Part shown: in pieces, positions 1 through 6,028 of the stretch
Position numbering within the stretch: position 1 is the first letter of the stretch
How the letters are laid out: each line of letters opens with the position of its first letter
Source: Pseudonocardiales bacterium
GTDB lineage: Bacteria; Actinomycetota; Actinomycetes; Mycobacteriales; Pseudonocardiaceae
Direction: 5' to 3'
Assembly (NCBI GenBank): GCA_025465385.1
Contig: JAODNG010000237.1
Span: forward strand, 1-7,684
Length of the DNA stretch: 7,684 nt
Translations under genes and position numbers: made by a program
Notes under the pieces: model-generated
The model's input: only the letters and a program-made list of their open reading frames with translations
What the model was told of the DNA's origin: nothing
Database searches by the model: none

Positions 1-32
1 GGTGACGTCCTAGCGTTCCTGTAAATCGAAGG

Positions 33-87
33 CGGCCTGCTCGACGCTTCATGTCGGGTGTCTTGGACCGACGAGAGGAGCAGGCCG
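33..87 (+). promoter_or_regulatory. Fold-back hairpin over the IS256 transposase ribosome binding site
   Basis: A perfect 10-base inverted repeat, cggcctgctc at 33-42 and gagcaggccg at 78-87, encloses a smaller stem (gtcgg 53-57 with ccgac 68-72). The right arm contains the end of the purine-rich ribosome binding site (GAGAGGAG, 73-80) and runs up to the ATG at 88. A transcript starting upstream of position 33 would fold and hide the binding site, whereas one starting inside the loop would not. Several insertion sequences are known to use this arrangement to block translation from transcripts reading in from outside. That it does so here is inference. Confidence 0.5.
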
Positions 88-680
88 ATGGGAAGGGTAG
101 CGCCGTCCGTGATCGCTCGTGAGCAGCTGCAAGAGTTTCTCACCGGTGGTGTGGGCCGTGGGTCGAATATCGTGTCCGCGCTGGTGGAGACGGTGAGACG
201 GTGAGGCGGTTGGTGGTGCAGGAGCTGCTGGAAGGCGAGCAGGCCGAGTTTTTGGGTGGCCGCGGCCGCTATGAGCGGCGCGGTGATGACCAGGCGGGGT
301 CACGCAATGGGTATGAGCCGGGTCGGGTGCGCACCGCGGAGGGCGCGATTGAGGTGGCCGTGCCGCAGGTGCGGGGTGCGGGTGAGCCGTTCCGGTCGTC
401 GCTGATGAGCTTCCTCGATGGCAACAGCGAGGTGCTTGAGCGACTGGTCACCGAGATGTATGCGCGCGGGTTGTCCACCCGCGATGTCGAGGATGCCTTC
501 CGCGATGCGACCGGGGAGGTGCTCCTGTCCAAATCGGCGGTCTCGGAGATCACCGACCGGCTCTGGGAGGACTACCAGGCATTCATCGCCCGGGACCTCT
601 CCGAGATCAGCGTGGAGTACCTGTTTGTCGATGCGGTGTTTGAGTCACTGCGCCGGCACGGTGTCGCGTGCCACGAGTAA
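88..680 (+). pseudogene. IS256-family transposase, frameshifted and truncated
   Basis: Translation from ATG 88 (GAGGAG at 75-80, 7-base spacer) gives MGRVAPSVIAREQ and runs 38 codons to a TGA at 202-204. The protein then continues in another frame from the GTG at 201, with LVVQELLEGEQAEFLGG, the RYERR and RNGYEPG blocks, SSLMSFLDGNSEVLERLV, MYARGLSTRDVEDAF and SEITDRLWEDY. These are the typical N-terminal blocks of actinobacterial IS256 (transposase mutator) proteins. Only the first catalytic Asp is reached (YLFVDA, residue 144 counted from the GTG). Homology stops after SLRRHG. The last codons (VACHE, stop) are read from the left end of the IS21 element. The family usually has about 400 residues, so more than half is missing. 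The break comes from an 8-base near-duplication at 193-208; removing one copy restores ETVRRLVVQ. The gene is non-functional. Confidence 0.88.
193..208 (+). repeat. 8-base tandem near-duplication that breaks the transposase frame
   Basis: gtgagacg (193-200) is followed directly by gtgaggcg (201-208), with one mismatch in eight. The duplication adds 8 bases, moves the reading frame and creates the GTGA where the upstream frame stops (TGA 202-204) and the downstream one may restart (GTG 201). Deleting either copy fuses the two halves into one IS256-like protein without a gap. Confidence 0.7.
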
Positions 681-689
681 GGGACCACC
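660..689 (+). repeat. Left terminal inverted repeat of the IS21 element
   Basis: The core (669-689) begins tgccacgagtaag and continues with ggaccacc. It is the exact reverse complement of 3598-3618. The seven bases at 660-666 (ggtgtcg) also mirror 3621-3627, leaving two mismatched bases between. It is a likely IstA binding site. Confidence 0.88.
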
Positions 690-693
690 GTTT

Positions 694-714
694 TGTCACA
701 AGCTAGGGACCACT
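694..714 (+). repeat. Second, internal copy of the IS21 end motif (left side)
   Basis: The copy starts tgtcacaagctagggac and matches the terminal core at 669-689 in 16 of 21 positions, same orientation, 25 bases further in. IS21 elements carry such subterminal copies as extra transposase binding sites. Confidence 0.65.
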
Positions 715-816
715 TCGGCGGTCGTGGGCCGTGTGCTGATCTTCGTGTAGGTGGCGGGTTGTCGTCAATGTTTGTCTCGCGGTGGGCGTCCGGGATTTCC
801 TCCGTTGTCGTGGTGA

Positions 817-1014
817 TCATCTGAGTCTGCGGTGTTCGGCGACTCGGCAGGCCGGGGAGCAGTAGCGGCGGGGTTGGCCTGGTTGGTTGAGGGGCCAGTG
901 GAAGGTGCGGTGACAGAGCCAACGGCTGCAGCGGAGGACGAGGCAGCTGGGGTGGTCCGGGCAGGGCCCTGGCCGGGTTGGTGGGCTGTAACGATATTCG
1001 CGCTGGGCGGTCAT
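817..1014 (-). CDS. Small Cys-rich protein coupled to istB, possible zinc-binding accessory of the IS21 element
   Basis: This 65-residue basic protein starts at an ATG (1014-1012) whose last two bases lie in the istB stop (ATGA overlap), the same junction type as istA/istB, so translation is probably coupled. It has six Cys: C18, C24, C29, C34, C52 and C56. The last four form C-x4-C-x17-C-x3-C, ending with RRYCSPACRVAEHRRLR. A short Cys pair, then a Gly/Pro-rich loop, then RRYCS-x-x-CR is a pattern I associate with small treble-clef or zinc-ribbon proteins of actinobacteria, suggesting zinc and nucleic-acid binding. The frame lies inside the terminal repeats and therefore travels with the element. 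I cannot name a family, and the standard IS21 description has only two genes. It could be a chance frame, but the four ordered Cys and the coupled start argue against that. Confidence 0.55.
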   Translation of the reverse strand: MTAQREYRYSPPTRPGPCPDHPSCLVLRCSRWLCHRTFHWPLNQPGQPRRYCSPACRVAEHRRLR

Positions 1015-1832
1015 CGGCTGTTTTCCGTGGTTGGGGGTTGGCCGATGCGGGGTCGTTGGCGTTGGCGGTAGCTTTCGCCCTCGACGACGAGTTCGAACGC
1101 GGCGGACTGCAGCCGATCGATCGCGGACTGGGCCAGCAGCGGGTCGGCCATCATGGTCAGCATCTCCGGGGGTTCCCGGTTCGAGGTGATGATCGTGGAG
1201 GCTTGGCGGTGGCGTTCCACGATCAGCTCATAAAAATCGCTGGTCTGCTCGGTGCCCAGCGGGTGCAATGCTAGATCGTCGAGGATCAACAGTTCGACGC
1301 GGTGCAGTTTCCGCATCTCCTCTTCGTGGGTGTGATCGAGGCGGGCGGCGCGTAGCCGTTTGAACAGTTTGTCGGCGCGTTCGGCGTGCACCGTGTATTT
1401 GCGGCGGACCGCGGCATGCCCGAGGGCGTTGGCCAGGAATGTTTTTCCCACTCCCACCGGCCCCATGACCAAAACATTGTTCGCTTGGGTGAGGAATCGC
1501 AGTGAGCACAACTCGGCCCACAGTGTGCGGTCGAACGCGACGGTGGTGGAGGCGTCCCAGGCGTCGAGGACCATGCTCGGGTCCAGGTGCGCGGCGCGGG
1601 CGCGCAGCAGCACGGCTTGGTGGTCGCGGCGGGTGACCTCGTCGGCGAAGAGCATCTCCAGGAACTCGTGATGGGGCAGGTGCTGGGTGCGGGCCAGGGC
1701 CAGGCGCTCGGGCAGGGTGTCGAGCAGCCGACCGAGTTTCAGCCGGCGCATCAGGTCCTTGAGCTCGGCGGAGGCCTCGACTCGCTGCACGGATGCGCGC
1801 GGCGTGGGGCTGAGGCGGGTGCTGGTGGTCAT
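1011..1832 (-). CDS. istB: IS21-family helper ATPase IstB
   Basis: The protein has 273 residues. After a helical N-terminal region (about 20-115) comes an AAA+ ATPase core related to DnaC: Walker A GPVGVGKT (124-131), Walker B LLILDD (181-186) and a sensor Asn in TIITSNRE (N218). A basic tail follows (YRQRQRPR, 255-262). In IS21 elements IstB binds DNA in an ATP-dependent way and helps IstA choose and join the target. The length matches the family (about 250-270) and every ATPase motif is intact. The ATG at 1832-1830 overlaps the istA stop as ATGA, and no good ribosome binding site stands in front of it, so it probably depends on translation of istA. A further ATGA overlap at its own end leads into the small Cys-rich frame. 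Confidence 0.94.
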   Translation of the reverse strand: MTTSTRLSPTPRASVQRVEASAELKDLMRRLKLGRLLDTLPERLALARTQHLPHHEFLEMLFADEVTRRDHQAVLLRARAAHLDPSMVLDAWDASTTVAFDRTLWAELCSLRFLTQANNVLVMGPVGVGKTFLANALGHAAVRRKYTVHAERADKLFKRLRAARLDHTHEEEMRKLHRVELLILDDLALHPLGTEQTSDFYELIVERHRQASTIITSNREPPEMLTMMADPLLAQSAIDRLQSAAFELVVEGESYRQRQRPRIGQPPTTENSR

Positions 1833-3448
1833 GACGGGCGCCGCATCTGCTCACCGGCACCGGTGCCGGTAGCGAACTCGCCGGCGTCGCGGACGAATCG
1901 CCCGGCGGCGGGTACCACCTTCGACGAGGGGGCCGGGCCCTGTGTCGCCGAGCTGGCGGTGCTGGGCTGGCCGGTGGCGGTGTTGTTGTCGGCGGTGGTG
2001 TCAGTTTCCAGGCCGCGGGACAGCATCCGGTCGATCAGTCCAACGTTGACCGCCTCGACCTCCAGGGCCCGCGTGCAGGCCTGTTCGACCCGGTCGGCGC
2101 CGTGGTGGCGGACCAACCCGAGTAGTCGATAGACCTGGCGCATCTTGGTCCAGGGCAGCGGGTGATCCAGCAGCGCCGCGGTGTAGGCGCCGATGTGCTC
2201 GCCGTGGCCGCTGGCCCGCCGGGCCAACGCGTCGAGGTCGCGCATCGCGTAGGCGCGGACCTCGCTGGGCAGATCGGCTGGGTCGGTGTGCCGCCGCCCG
2301 GGCTCTTGGCGGGGGTGGACTTTGATCAACTGGCCGCGGTGAAACAGCTTGACGGTTTGCGCGTCGGCGCGGGCGGTCAGCCGCTGCCCGATCAGTTCCC
2401 CGGGCACCGAATACAACGCCCGGGCCACCTCGACATGCCGATCGGGCGCGACCTTGGGTTTGGTGTAGACCGGGATCGCGAACACCTGGGTCGGGGCCGC
2501 CAGCAGCAGGGGTGCTTCCTCCGCGGTGAACACCTCACCCGGGCGCGCGCAGGTGGTGCCGTGGATACGCTCTCCGGCGACGTGGGCGCACCAGCTCGCG
2601 GCCCGTTCCCGGCAGTCGGCCAGATCTGTGAAGTCCTCGCCGGCGAAGAAGCTCGACCGCACGTACTGCACACATTTTTCGACTCGGGGCTTGTCCCGAG
2701 GATGCCGAACCCTCGCCGGGTCTACCGCGAACCCCCGGGCCTGGGCGTACTCGCGGAAACTGTCATTGAGCCGCGGCTGCGTGTTGTCAGCCTGATCGAC
2801 GATCGCCTTCATGTTATCCGGAATGACGACCTTGAACACACCACCGAAGAACGCCCACGCCGCCTCGAACCCGGCGATCACCTCTTCCAGGGTTTGGCGA
2901 TGCGTCGGGTAGCCGAACATGTGCCGCGAATACACCGCGGTGAAAATCAGCCCATGAGTGACCCGCCGCACCCCACCGACCGGGTCCGGGATCAGCCCGA
3001 GCCGACCGAAATCGACCTGCAATTCCTCACCCGGGCGCCCGTCAGCGACCCGCACCGTGGGCCGGCGCCGGCCGAAGCCCAGTTCGGTGACCGCGTAACG
3101 GTGCAGCGTGCGATAGGGCACCACGACCCCGCGCCGGCCCAGCAGAACATGCACCTTGGCCAGCGTCAGGTCCTGTTTCAGCCAGGCCGCGATCTGCTTC
3201 CGATGAGCCTCCAGCGATTCCCGGGCCGTCCCGACACCACGCGGCCGGTCCGGGCGCACCGCGGCGACCACCGTCCCAAGCAGCTCATCAGACAGCTGGA
3301 CCGGGCCGCATTCCTGCGTCAACCCGGCGGCCTCGGCGGCGTCGACATACCGGCGGACGGTCTTTCGGTCCACCCCCGCCAGCGTCGTCATCGCGCGCAG
3401 TGAGCGGCCTTCCAGCCACAGCCGAAGGATCTCTTTTACCTCGATCAC
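1829..3448 (-). CDS. istA: IS21-family DDE transposase IstA
   Basis: With the start chosen here the protein has 539 residues. An N-terminal helix-turn-helix (about 18-45, SLRAMTTLAGVDRKTVRRYV) is followed by a second DNA-binding stretch and then an integrase-like DDE core: D146 in LQVDFG, D211 in VIPDNMKAIV and E257 in KPRVEKCVQYVR. The core is therefore complete. IstA cuts and joins the element's ends, working with IstB. I chose the GTG at 3448-3446 because GGGAGG (3459-3454) stands 5 bases before it and the protein then begins as IstA proteins usually do, with MIEVKEILRLW. An ATG at 3469 or a GTG at 3481 would add 7 or 11 residues but has no visible ribosome binding site. The stop overlaps istB. 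Confidence 0.94.
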   Translation of the reverse strand: MIEVKEILRLWLEGRSLRAMTTLAGVDRKTVRRYVDAAEAAGLTQECGPVQLSDELLGTVVAAVRPDRPRGVGTARESLEAHRKQIAAWLKQDLTLAKVHVLLGRRGVVVPYRTLHRYAVTELGFGRRRPTVRVADGRPGEELQVDFGRLGLIPDPVGGVRRVTHGLIFTAVYSRHMFGYPTHRQTLEEVIAGFEAAWAFFGGVFKVVIPDNMKAIVDQADNTQPRLNDSFREYAQARGFAVDPARVRHPRDKPRVEKCVQYVRSSFFAGEDFTDLADCRERAASWCAHVAGERIHGTTCARPGEVFTAEEAPLLLAAPTQVFAIPVYTKPKVAPDRHVEVARALYSVPGELIGQRLTARADAQTVKLFHRGQLIKVHPRQEPGRRHTDPADLPSEVRAYAMRDLDALARRASGHGEHIGAYTAALLDHPLPWTKMRQVYRLLGLVRHHGADRVEQACTRALEVEAVNVGLIDRMLSRGLETDTTADNNTATGQPSTASSATQGPAPSSKVVPAAGRFVRDAGEFATGTGAGEQMRRPS

Positions 3449-3453
3449 AGATA

Positions 3454-3459
3454 CCTCCC
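3454..3459 (-). promoter_or_regulatory. Ribosome binding site that decides the istA start
   Basis: On the minus strand GGGAGG is followed by 5 bases (tatct) and a GTG at 3448. It is the only strong ribosome binding site near the istA N-terminus and favours this start over the upstream ATG at 3469 and GTG at 3481. Confidence 0.6.
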
Positions 3460-3517
3460 GATAGGTCATGCGGGCGACCACAACGGCCGCACGACCCGAA
3501 GGCGAGGAGCCACGCCG

Positions 3518-3584
3518 GGTGGTCCCACCACTGACAAACAGGTGGTCCCATCACTGGCAAGCCCCTGGTCCCATGCTCGTGGCA
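3518..3584 (+). repeat. Three subterminal copies of the IS21 end motif (right side)
   Basis: Copies begin at 3518 (ggtggtcccaccactgaca), 3541 (ggtggtcccatcactggca) and 3564 (cctggtcccatgctcgtgg, then ca), spaced exactly 23 bases apart. A fourth, terminal copy begins at 3598. All carry tggtccc followed by a degenerate cactgrca or ctcgtggca. They lie upstream of istA, so transposase binding here could also repress istA. This role is inferred from position. Confidence 0.75.
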
Positions 3585-3597
3585 AAACTAGGTCTCA

Positions 3598-3627
3598 GGT
3601 GGTCCCTTACTCGTGGCAGACGACACC
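3598..3627 (-). repeat. Right terminal inverted repeat of the IS21 element
   Basis: ggtggtccctta at 3598-3609 continues with ctcgtggca to 3618, the exact complement of the left core at 669-689. Two mismatched bases (3619-3620) are followed by cgacacc (3621-3627), which mirrors 660-666. Confidence 0.88.
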
Positions 3628-3853
3628 AGTGTCGCCCGCTCACCGACAGCCAGCTCGACTGATTATCGGGAGCGTCACTCCGTCATTGGCCAGTTGGCGT
3701 CACCCCCTCCGTGCATGAGATGGTGTCGAGTCGCAGTCCAGGAGCAGGTGTCCCCAGATACACCGATATGAACTGCGGTGACGCTGCACGCCGAGGATGA
3801 ACAGGACCGGTCTAAAAAACCAACGAGAAGGGTTCGACGGGCTTCACTATGGA

Positions 3854-3884
3854 TTGACATTGGCGGTCGGGTAGATTCTGTTAT
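3854..3884 (+). promoter_or_regulatory. Weak promoter candidate upstream of dnaG
   Basis: A perfect -35 consensus TTGACA (3854-3859) is followed after 19 bases by TGTTAT (3879-3884, four of six consensus bases). The spacing is long and the -10 box is poor. The distance to dnaG is about 180 bases and no gene starts between. Confidence 0.25.
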
Positions 3885-4052
3885 CGCCCGTGCTCTGGGT
3901 GTTTGCCGGTGAGCAGTTGTCTGCTTCGCCGCTTACGAATTCCCATTTATGTCCGTAGGCTTGAACGCGGCTACCGGTTCGGCTGAGGTCCCGGACCCGA
4001 TGACGCCACCCGCGAACCCTCGAGGCGGTCCGGTGCTAGACCGCGCCGTCCC

Positions 4053-4058
4053 TACACT
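4053..4058 (+). promoter_or_regulatory. Probable -10 box of dnaG, giving a leaderless or near-leaderless transcript
   Basis: TACACT ends 8 bases before the dnaG ATG, so transcription would start at or within a few bases of position 4067. No clear ribosome binding site stands between the box and the ATG, which fits leaderless translation, common in actinobacteria. No good -35 box is visible. A 6-base inverted repeat (gcggtc 4025-4030, gaccgc 4039-4044) covers the place where it would lie and could be an operator. Confidence 0.45.
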
Positions 4059-4066
4059 GGGCGGCT

Positions 4067-6028
4067 ATGGCTGGACGGATCCGGGACGAGGACATCGCTG
4101 AGGTCCGCGAGCGCAACCGGATCGACGAGGTCGTCGGCGAGTACGTCGCGCTGCGTCGGGCCGGTGCGGATTCGCTCAAGGGATTGTGCCCGTTCCACGA
4201 CGAGAAGTCCCCGTCGTTCAATGTTCGCCCCGGGCACGGCACCTTCCACTGCTTCGGCTGCGGCGAAGGAGGCTCCGTGGTCGACTTCATGATGAAGATC
4301 GAGCACCTCGGCTTCGTCGAGGCTGTCGAGCGGCTGGCTGATCGGGTTGGCATCCAGCTGACTTACACCGGCGGCGGCTCCTCGGTGCAGCGCGATCGCG
4401 GCACCCGATCCCGGCTGGTTGAGGCGAACAAGCTGGCCCAGGAGTTCTACGCCGAACAGCTGAGCTCGGCCGAGGCGCAGCCAGCCAGGGAGTTCCTGAT
4501 GCAGCGCGGGTTCACCCAGCAGGCGGCCGGCACGTTCGGCTGCGGCTTCGCCCCTTCAGGTTGGGATCAGCTCACCAAACACCTGCTGGCCCGAGGATTC
4601 TCCGTCGAGGAGCTGGTGAAGGCTGGGCTGTCCCGGGAGGGCCAGCGTGGGCCGATAGACCGTTTCCACCGCAGGCTGCTGTGGCCTATCCGGGATCTCG
4701 GCGGTGACGTGGTGGGTTTCGGCGCCCGGCGGCTGTTCGACGACGACCGTGTCGACGCGAAGTACCTCAACACCTCCGAGACGCTGCTCTACCGCAAGTC
4801 GCAGGTGCTTTTCGGATTGGACCTAGCCAAGCGGGAGATAGCTCGGCGCCGCCAGGTCGTCGTGGTCGAGGGCTATACCGACGTGATGGCGATGCACCTG
4901 GCCGGGGTACCCACGGCGCTCGCTTCCTGCGGCACGGCTTTCGGCGCGGAGCACATCTCGGTGCTCCGGCGGCTGCTCATGGACGATTTCGAGTTCCACG
5001 GTGAAGTGATCTTCGTATTCGACGGCGACGAGGCCGGGCAGAAGGCGGCGCTGAAGGCTTTCGACGACGAGCAACGCTTCTCCGCGCAAACCTTCATCGC
5101 GATCGCGCCAGACGGGATGGACCCGTGCGAGCTGCGCGAGGCCAAAGGCGATGCCGCGGTGCGCGATCTGGTGGCCCGCCGCCAGCCGCTGTTCACTTTC
5201 GCGGTGCGGACGTTGCTCGCCGAGCATGACCTGGACACCGCGGAGGGCCGGGTAGCGGCCTTGCGGCGCACCGTCCCGCTGGTCGCCCAGATCAAGAATG
5301 TGTCCCTGCGCGACGAGTACGCTCGGCAGCTCGCCGGCTGGGTCGGCTGGGACGACATCGCTACCGTGCGGAGCCGGGTGCGGGAAGCTGCCGGCGAGGC
5401 TCCTCGACGACCTAGCCCCATGGCGGGAGCCACGGAAGGCAGCCCAGTGGTAGCAACCACGAAAAGCAGCTTCCTGGCGGCAGCCACGAAAAACCGGCGT
5501 GAGCGCACTCCGAGCAGTTGCGCGGCGGAGAAAGGCACAGATCTTCCGGCGCGGGACGATGTGCGGCTGCAGGCGCAGCGCGAGGTGCTCAAGGCGGTGC
5601 TCCAGGAGCCGGGGATCACCGGACCGGTGTATGACGCGCTACCCGCCGACGCGTTCACCCACCCGGCTTACGCGCAGGTGCACGCGGCAGTGCTGGCCGC
5701 AGGCGGCACCGCCGCGGGGATGTCCGGTCCGTCGTGGGTTGCCGCCGTCGCCGAGCACTGTCCCCAACGATCACTGGTCACTGAGCTCGCCGTGGAGACG
5801 CTTCGAGCCAAGGGCAGCGCCGAGGACGACGTGCGTTACATCGGCAGCCTGCTCGCCAGCCTGCAGGCTACGGTCGTCGGGCGGCAGGTCGCCGAGATCA
5901 AGTCGCGGTTGCAACGGATCTCACCAGTGGAGGATGCGCAGTCCTACCATCAGCACTTCGGTGATCTGGTTGCGCTCGAGCAGTACTACCGGGCGCTTCG
6001 TGAGCAGGCATTAGGCGCGCAAGCGTGA
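4067..6028 (+). CDS. dnaG: DNA primase DnaG
   Basis: DnaG makes the RNA primers for lagging-strand and restart synthesis at the replication fork, bound to the DnaB helicase. The 653 residues show all three parts. An N-terminal CHC2 zinc finger has C41, H44, C62 and C65 (CPFH and CFGC). The central primase core has a TOPRIM domain with VVVVEGYTDV (E268) and FVFDGDEAG (D319, D321), the metal-binding acids. A C-terminal domain (about 498-653, from LQAQREVLKAVLQ) corresponds to the helicase-binding region. The linker between them (about 445-495) contains three 9-residue repeats encoded by a 27-base tandem repeat. The length is at the upper side of normal. The ATG at 4067 is right because IRDEDIAEVRERNRIDEVV is the usual N-terminus. 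The stop overlaps the next gene as GTGA. The gene normally upstream in actinomycetes (often dgt) is not here; IS debris is. Confidence 0.97.
   Translation: MAGRIRDEDIAEVRERNRIDEVVGEYVALRRAGADSLKGLCPFHDEKSPSFNVRPGHGTFHCFGCGEGGSVVDFMMKIEHLGFVEAVERLADRVGIQLTYTGGGSSVQRDRGTRSRLVEANKLAQEFYAEQLSSAEAQPAREFLMQRGFTQQAAGTFGCGFAPSGWDQLTKHLLARGFSVEELVKAGLSREGQRGPIDRFHRRLLWPIRDLGGDVVGFGARRLFDDDRVDAKYLNTSETLLYRKSQVLFGLDLAKREIARRRQVVVVEGYTDVMAMHLAGVPTALASCGTAFGAEHISVLRRLLMDDFEFHGEVIFVFDGDEAGQKAALKAFDDEQRFSAQTFIAIAPDGMDPCELREAKGDAAVRDLVARRQPLFTFAVRTLLAEHDLDTAEGRVAALRRTVPLVAQIKNVSLRDEYARQLAGWVGWDDIATVRSRVREAAGEAPRRPSPMAGATEGSPVVATTKSSFLAAATKNRRERTPSSCAAEKGTDLPARDDVRLQAQREVLKAVLQEPGITGPVYDALPADAFTHPAYAQVHAAVLAAGGTAAGMSGPSWVAAVAEHCPQRSLVTELAVETLRAKGSAEDDVRYIGSLLASLQATVVGRQVAEIKSRLQRISPVEDAQSYHQHFGDLVALEQYYRALREQALGAQA
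5420..5500 (+). repeat. Three-copy 27-base tandem repeat inside the dnaG linker
   Basis: Units at 5420-5446, 5447-5473 and 5474-5500 encode MAGATEGSP, VVATTKSSF and LAAATKNRR. All share the nucleotide core (g/a)(g/a)ccacg(g/a)aa at the same place. Adjacent units match in about 17 of 27 positions, with the match concentrated in the first 18. The period is a multiple of three, so the frame is kept. Confidence 0.7.

Larger units (their letters stand above)
1..661 (+). mobile_element. Partial IS256-family insertion sequence (left part only)
   Basis: The stretch holds the leader and the N-terminal half of an IS256-family transposase gene and stops where the IS21-family element begins. The first 30 or so bases may be the IS256 left terminal region, but this cannot be confirmed because the matching right end is not in the window. 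A search by eye for the reverse complement of positions 1-35 on the far side of the IS21 element (3619-4066) found nothing. The copy is dead: the reading frame is broken near its start, and only the first of the three catalytic acidic residues is present. Confidence 0.7.
662..3625 (-). mobile_element. IS21-family insertion sequence with istA, istB and a third small frame
   Basis: The ends are inverted repeats: 669-689 and 3598-3618 match perfectly over 21 bases. The match extends outwards to 660/3627 as 28 of 30 bases, with mismatches only at 667-668 against 3619-3620. I set the boundaries so that the element begins TGTCG and ends CGACA, because TG...CA ends are typical of IS21 elements and because IS256 homology stops at about 662. 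A start at 669 (TGCC...GGCA) is the alternative. Extra copies of the end motif lie inside both ends (694-714; 3518, 3541, 3564), again an IS21 trait. Genes run right to left as istA, istB and a small Cys-rich frame, with ATGA overlaps at both junctions. The length of just under 3 kb is slightly above the usual IS21 size. No 4-8 base target duplication is visible. All key motifs are present, so the element could be active. Confidence 0.9.
3628..4066. other. Gene-free stretch between the IS21 element and dnaG
   Basis: No frame in this stretch looks coding. The longest (3860-3675, minus) lacks the G/C-rich third positions of the neighbouring genes and resembles nothing I know. The DNA is less GC-rich than its surroundings in places, for example around 3810-3830 and 3935-3960. 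It contains a TTGACA at 3854 and the presumed dnaG promoter at its right end. No IS256 right end, no tRNA and no convincing terminator can be seen. It is probably the old upstream region of dnaG joined to DNA whose origin was erased by the IS rearrangement. Confidence 0.6.

Noticed and set aside
201..680. A functional short protein starting at the GTG at 201
   Set aside because: It is the continuation of the broken IS256 transposase and ends by accident in the IS21 terminus; it lacks two of the three catalytic residues.
2162..3403. Long plus-strand frame of 413 codons opposite istA
   Set aside because: It lies wholly inside istA on the other strand. Long antisense frames are expected in high-GC coding DNA, and the protein has no recognisable motif, whereas istA shows full DDE and helix-turn-helix motifs.
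3518..3618. CRISPR-like spaced repeats
   Set aside because: The units abut almost directly, vary in sequence, leave only a few bases between copies and match the IS21 ends, so they are transposase end motifs.
3621..3634. CGACA-ccag-TGTCG right of the IS21 element, resembling a right end, short gap and left end as in a tandem IS21 junction
   Set aside because: Only about six bases of the supposed second left end match before the sequence diverges, so chance or part of the target is more likely.
3675..3860. Minus-strand frame of 61 codons before dnaG
   Set aside because: Third positions are not G/C-biased like the real genes, it has no ribosome binding site, and no family is recognisable.
4873..5658. 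Minus-strand frame of 261 codons inside dnaG
   Set aside because: It is a Ser/Arg/Ala-rich mirror of the strongly biased dnaG codons, without domain signals.
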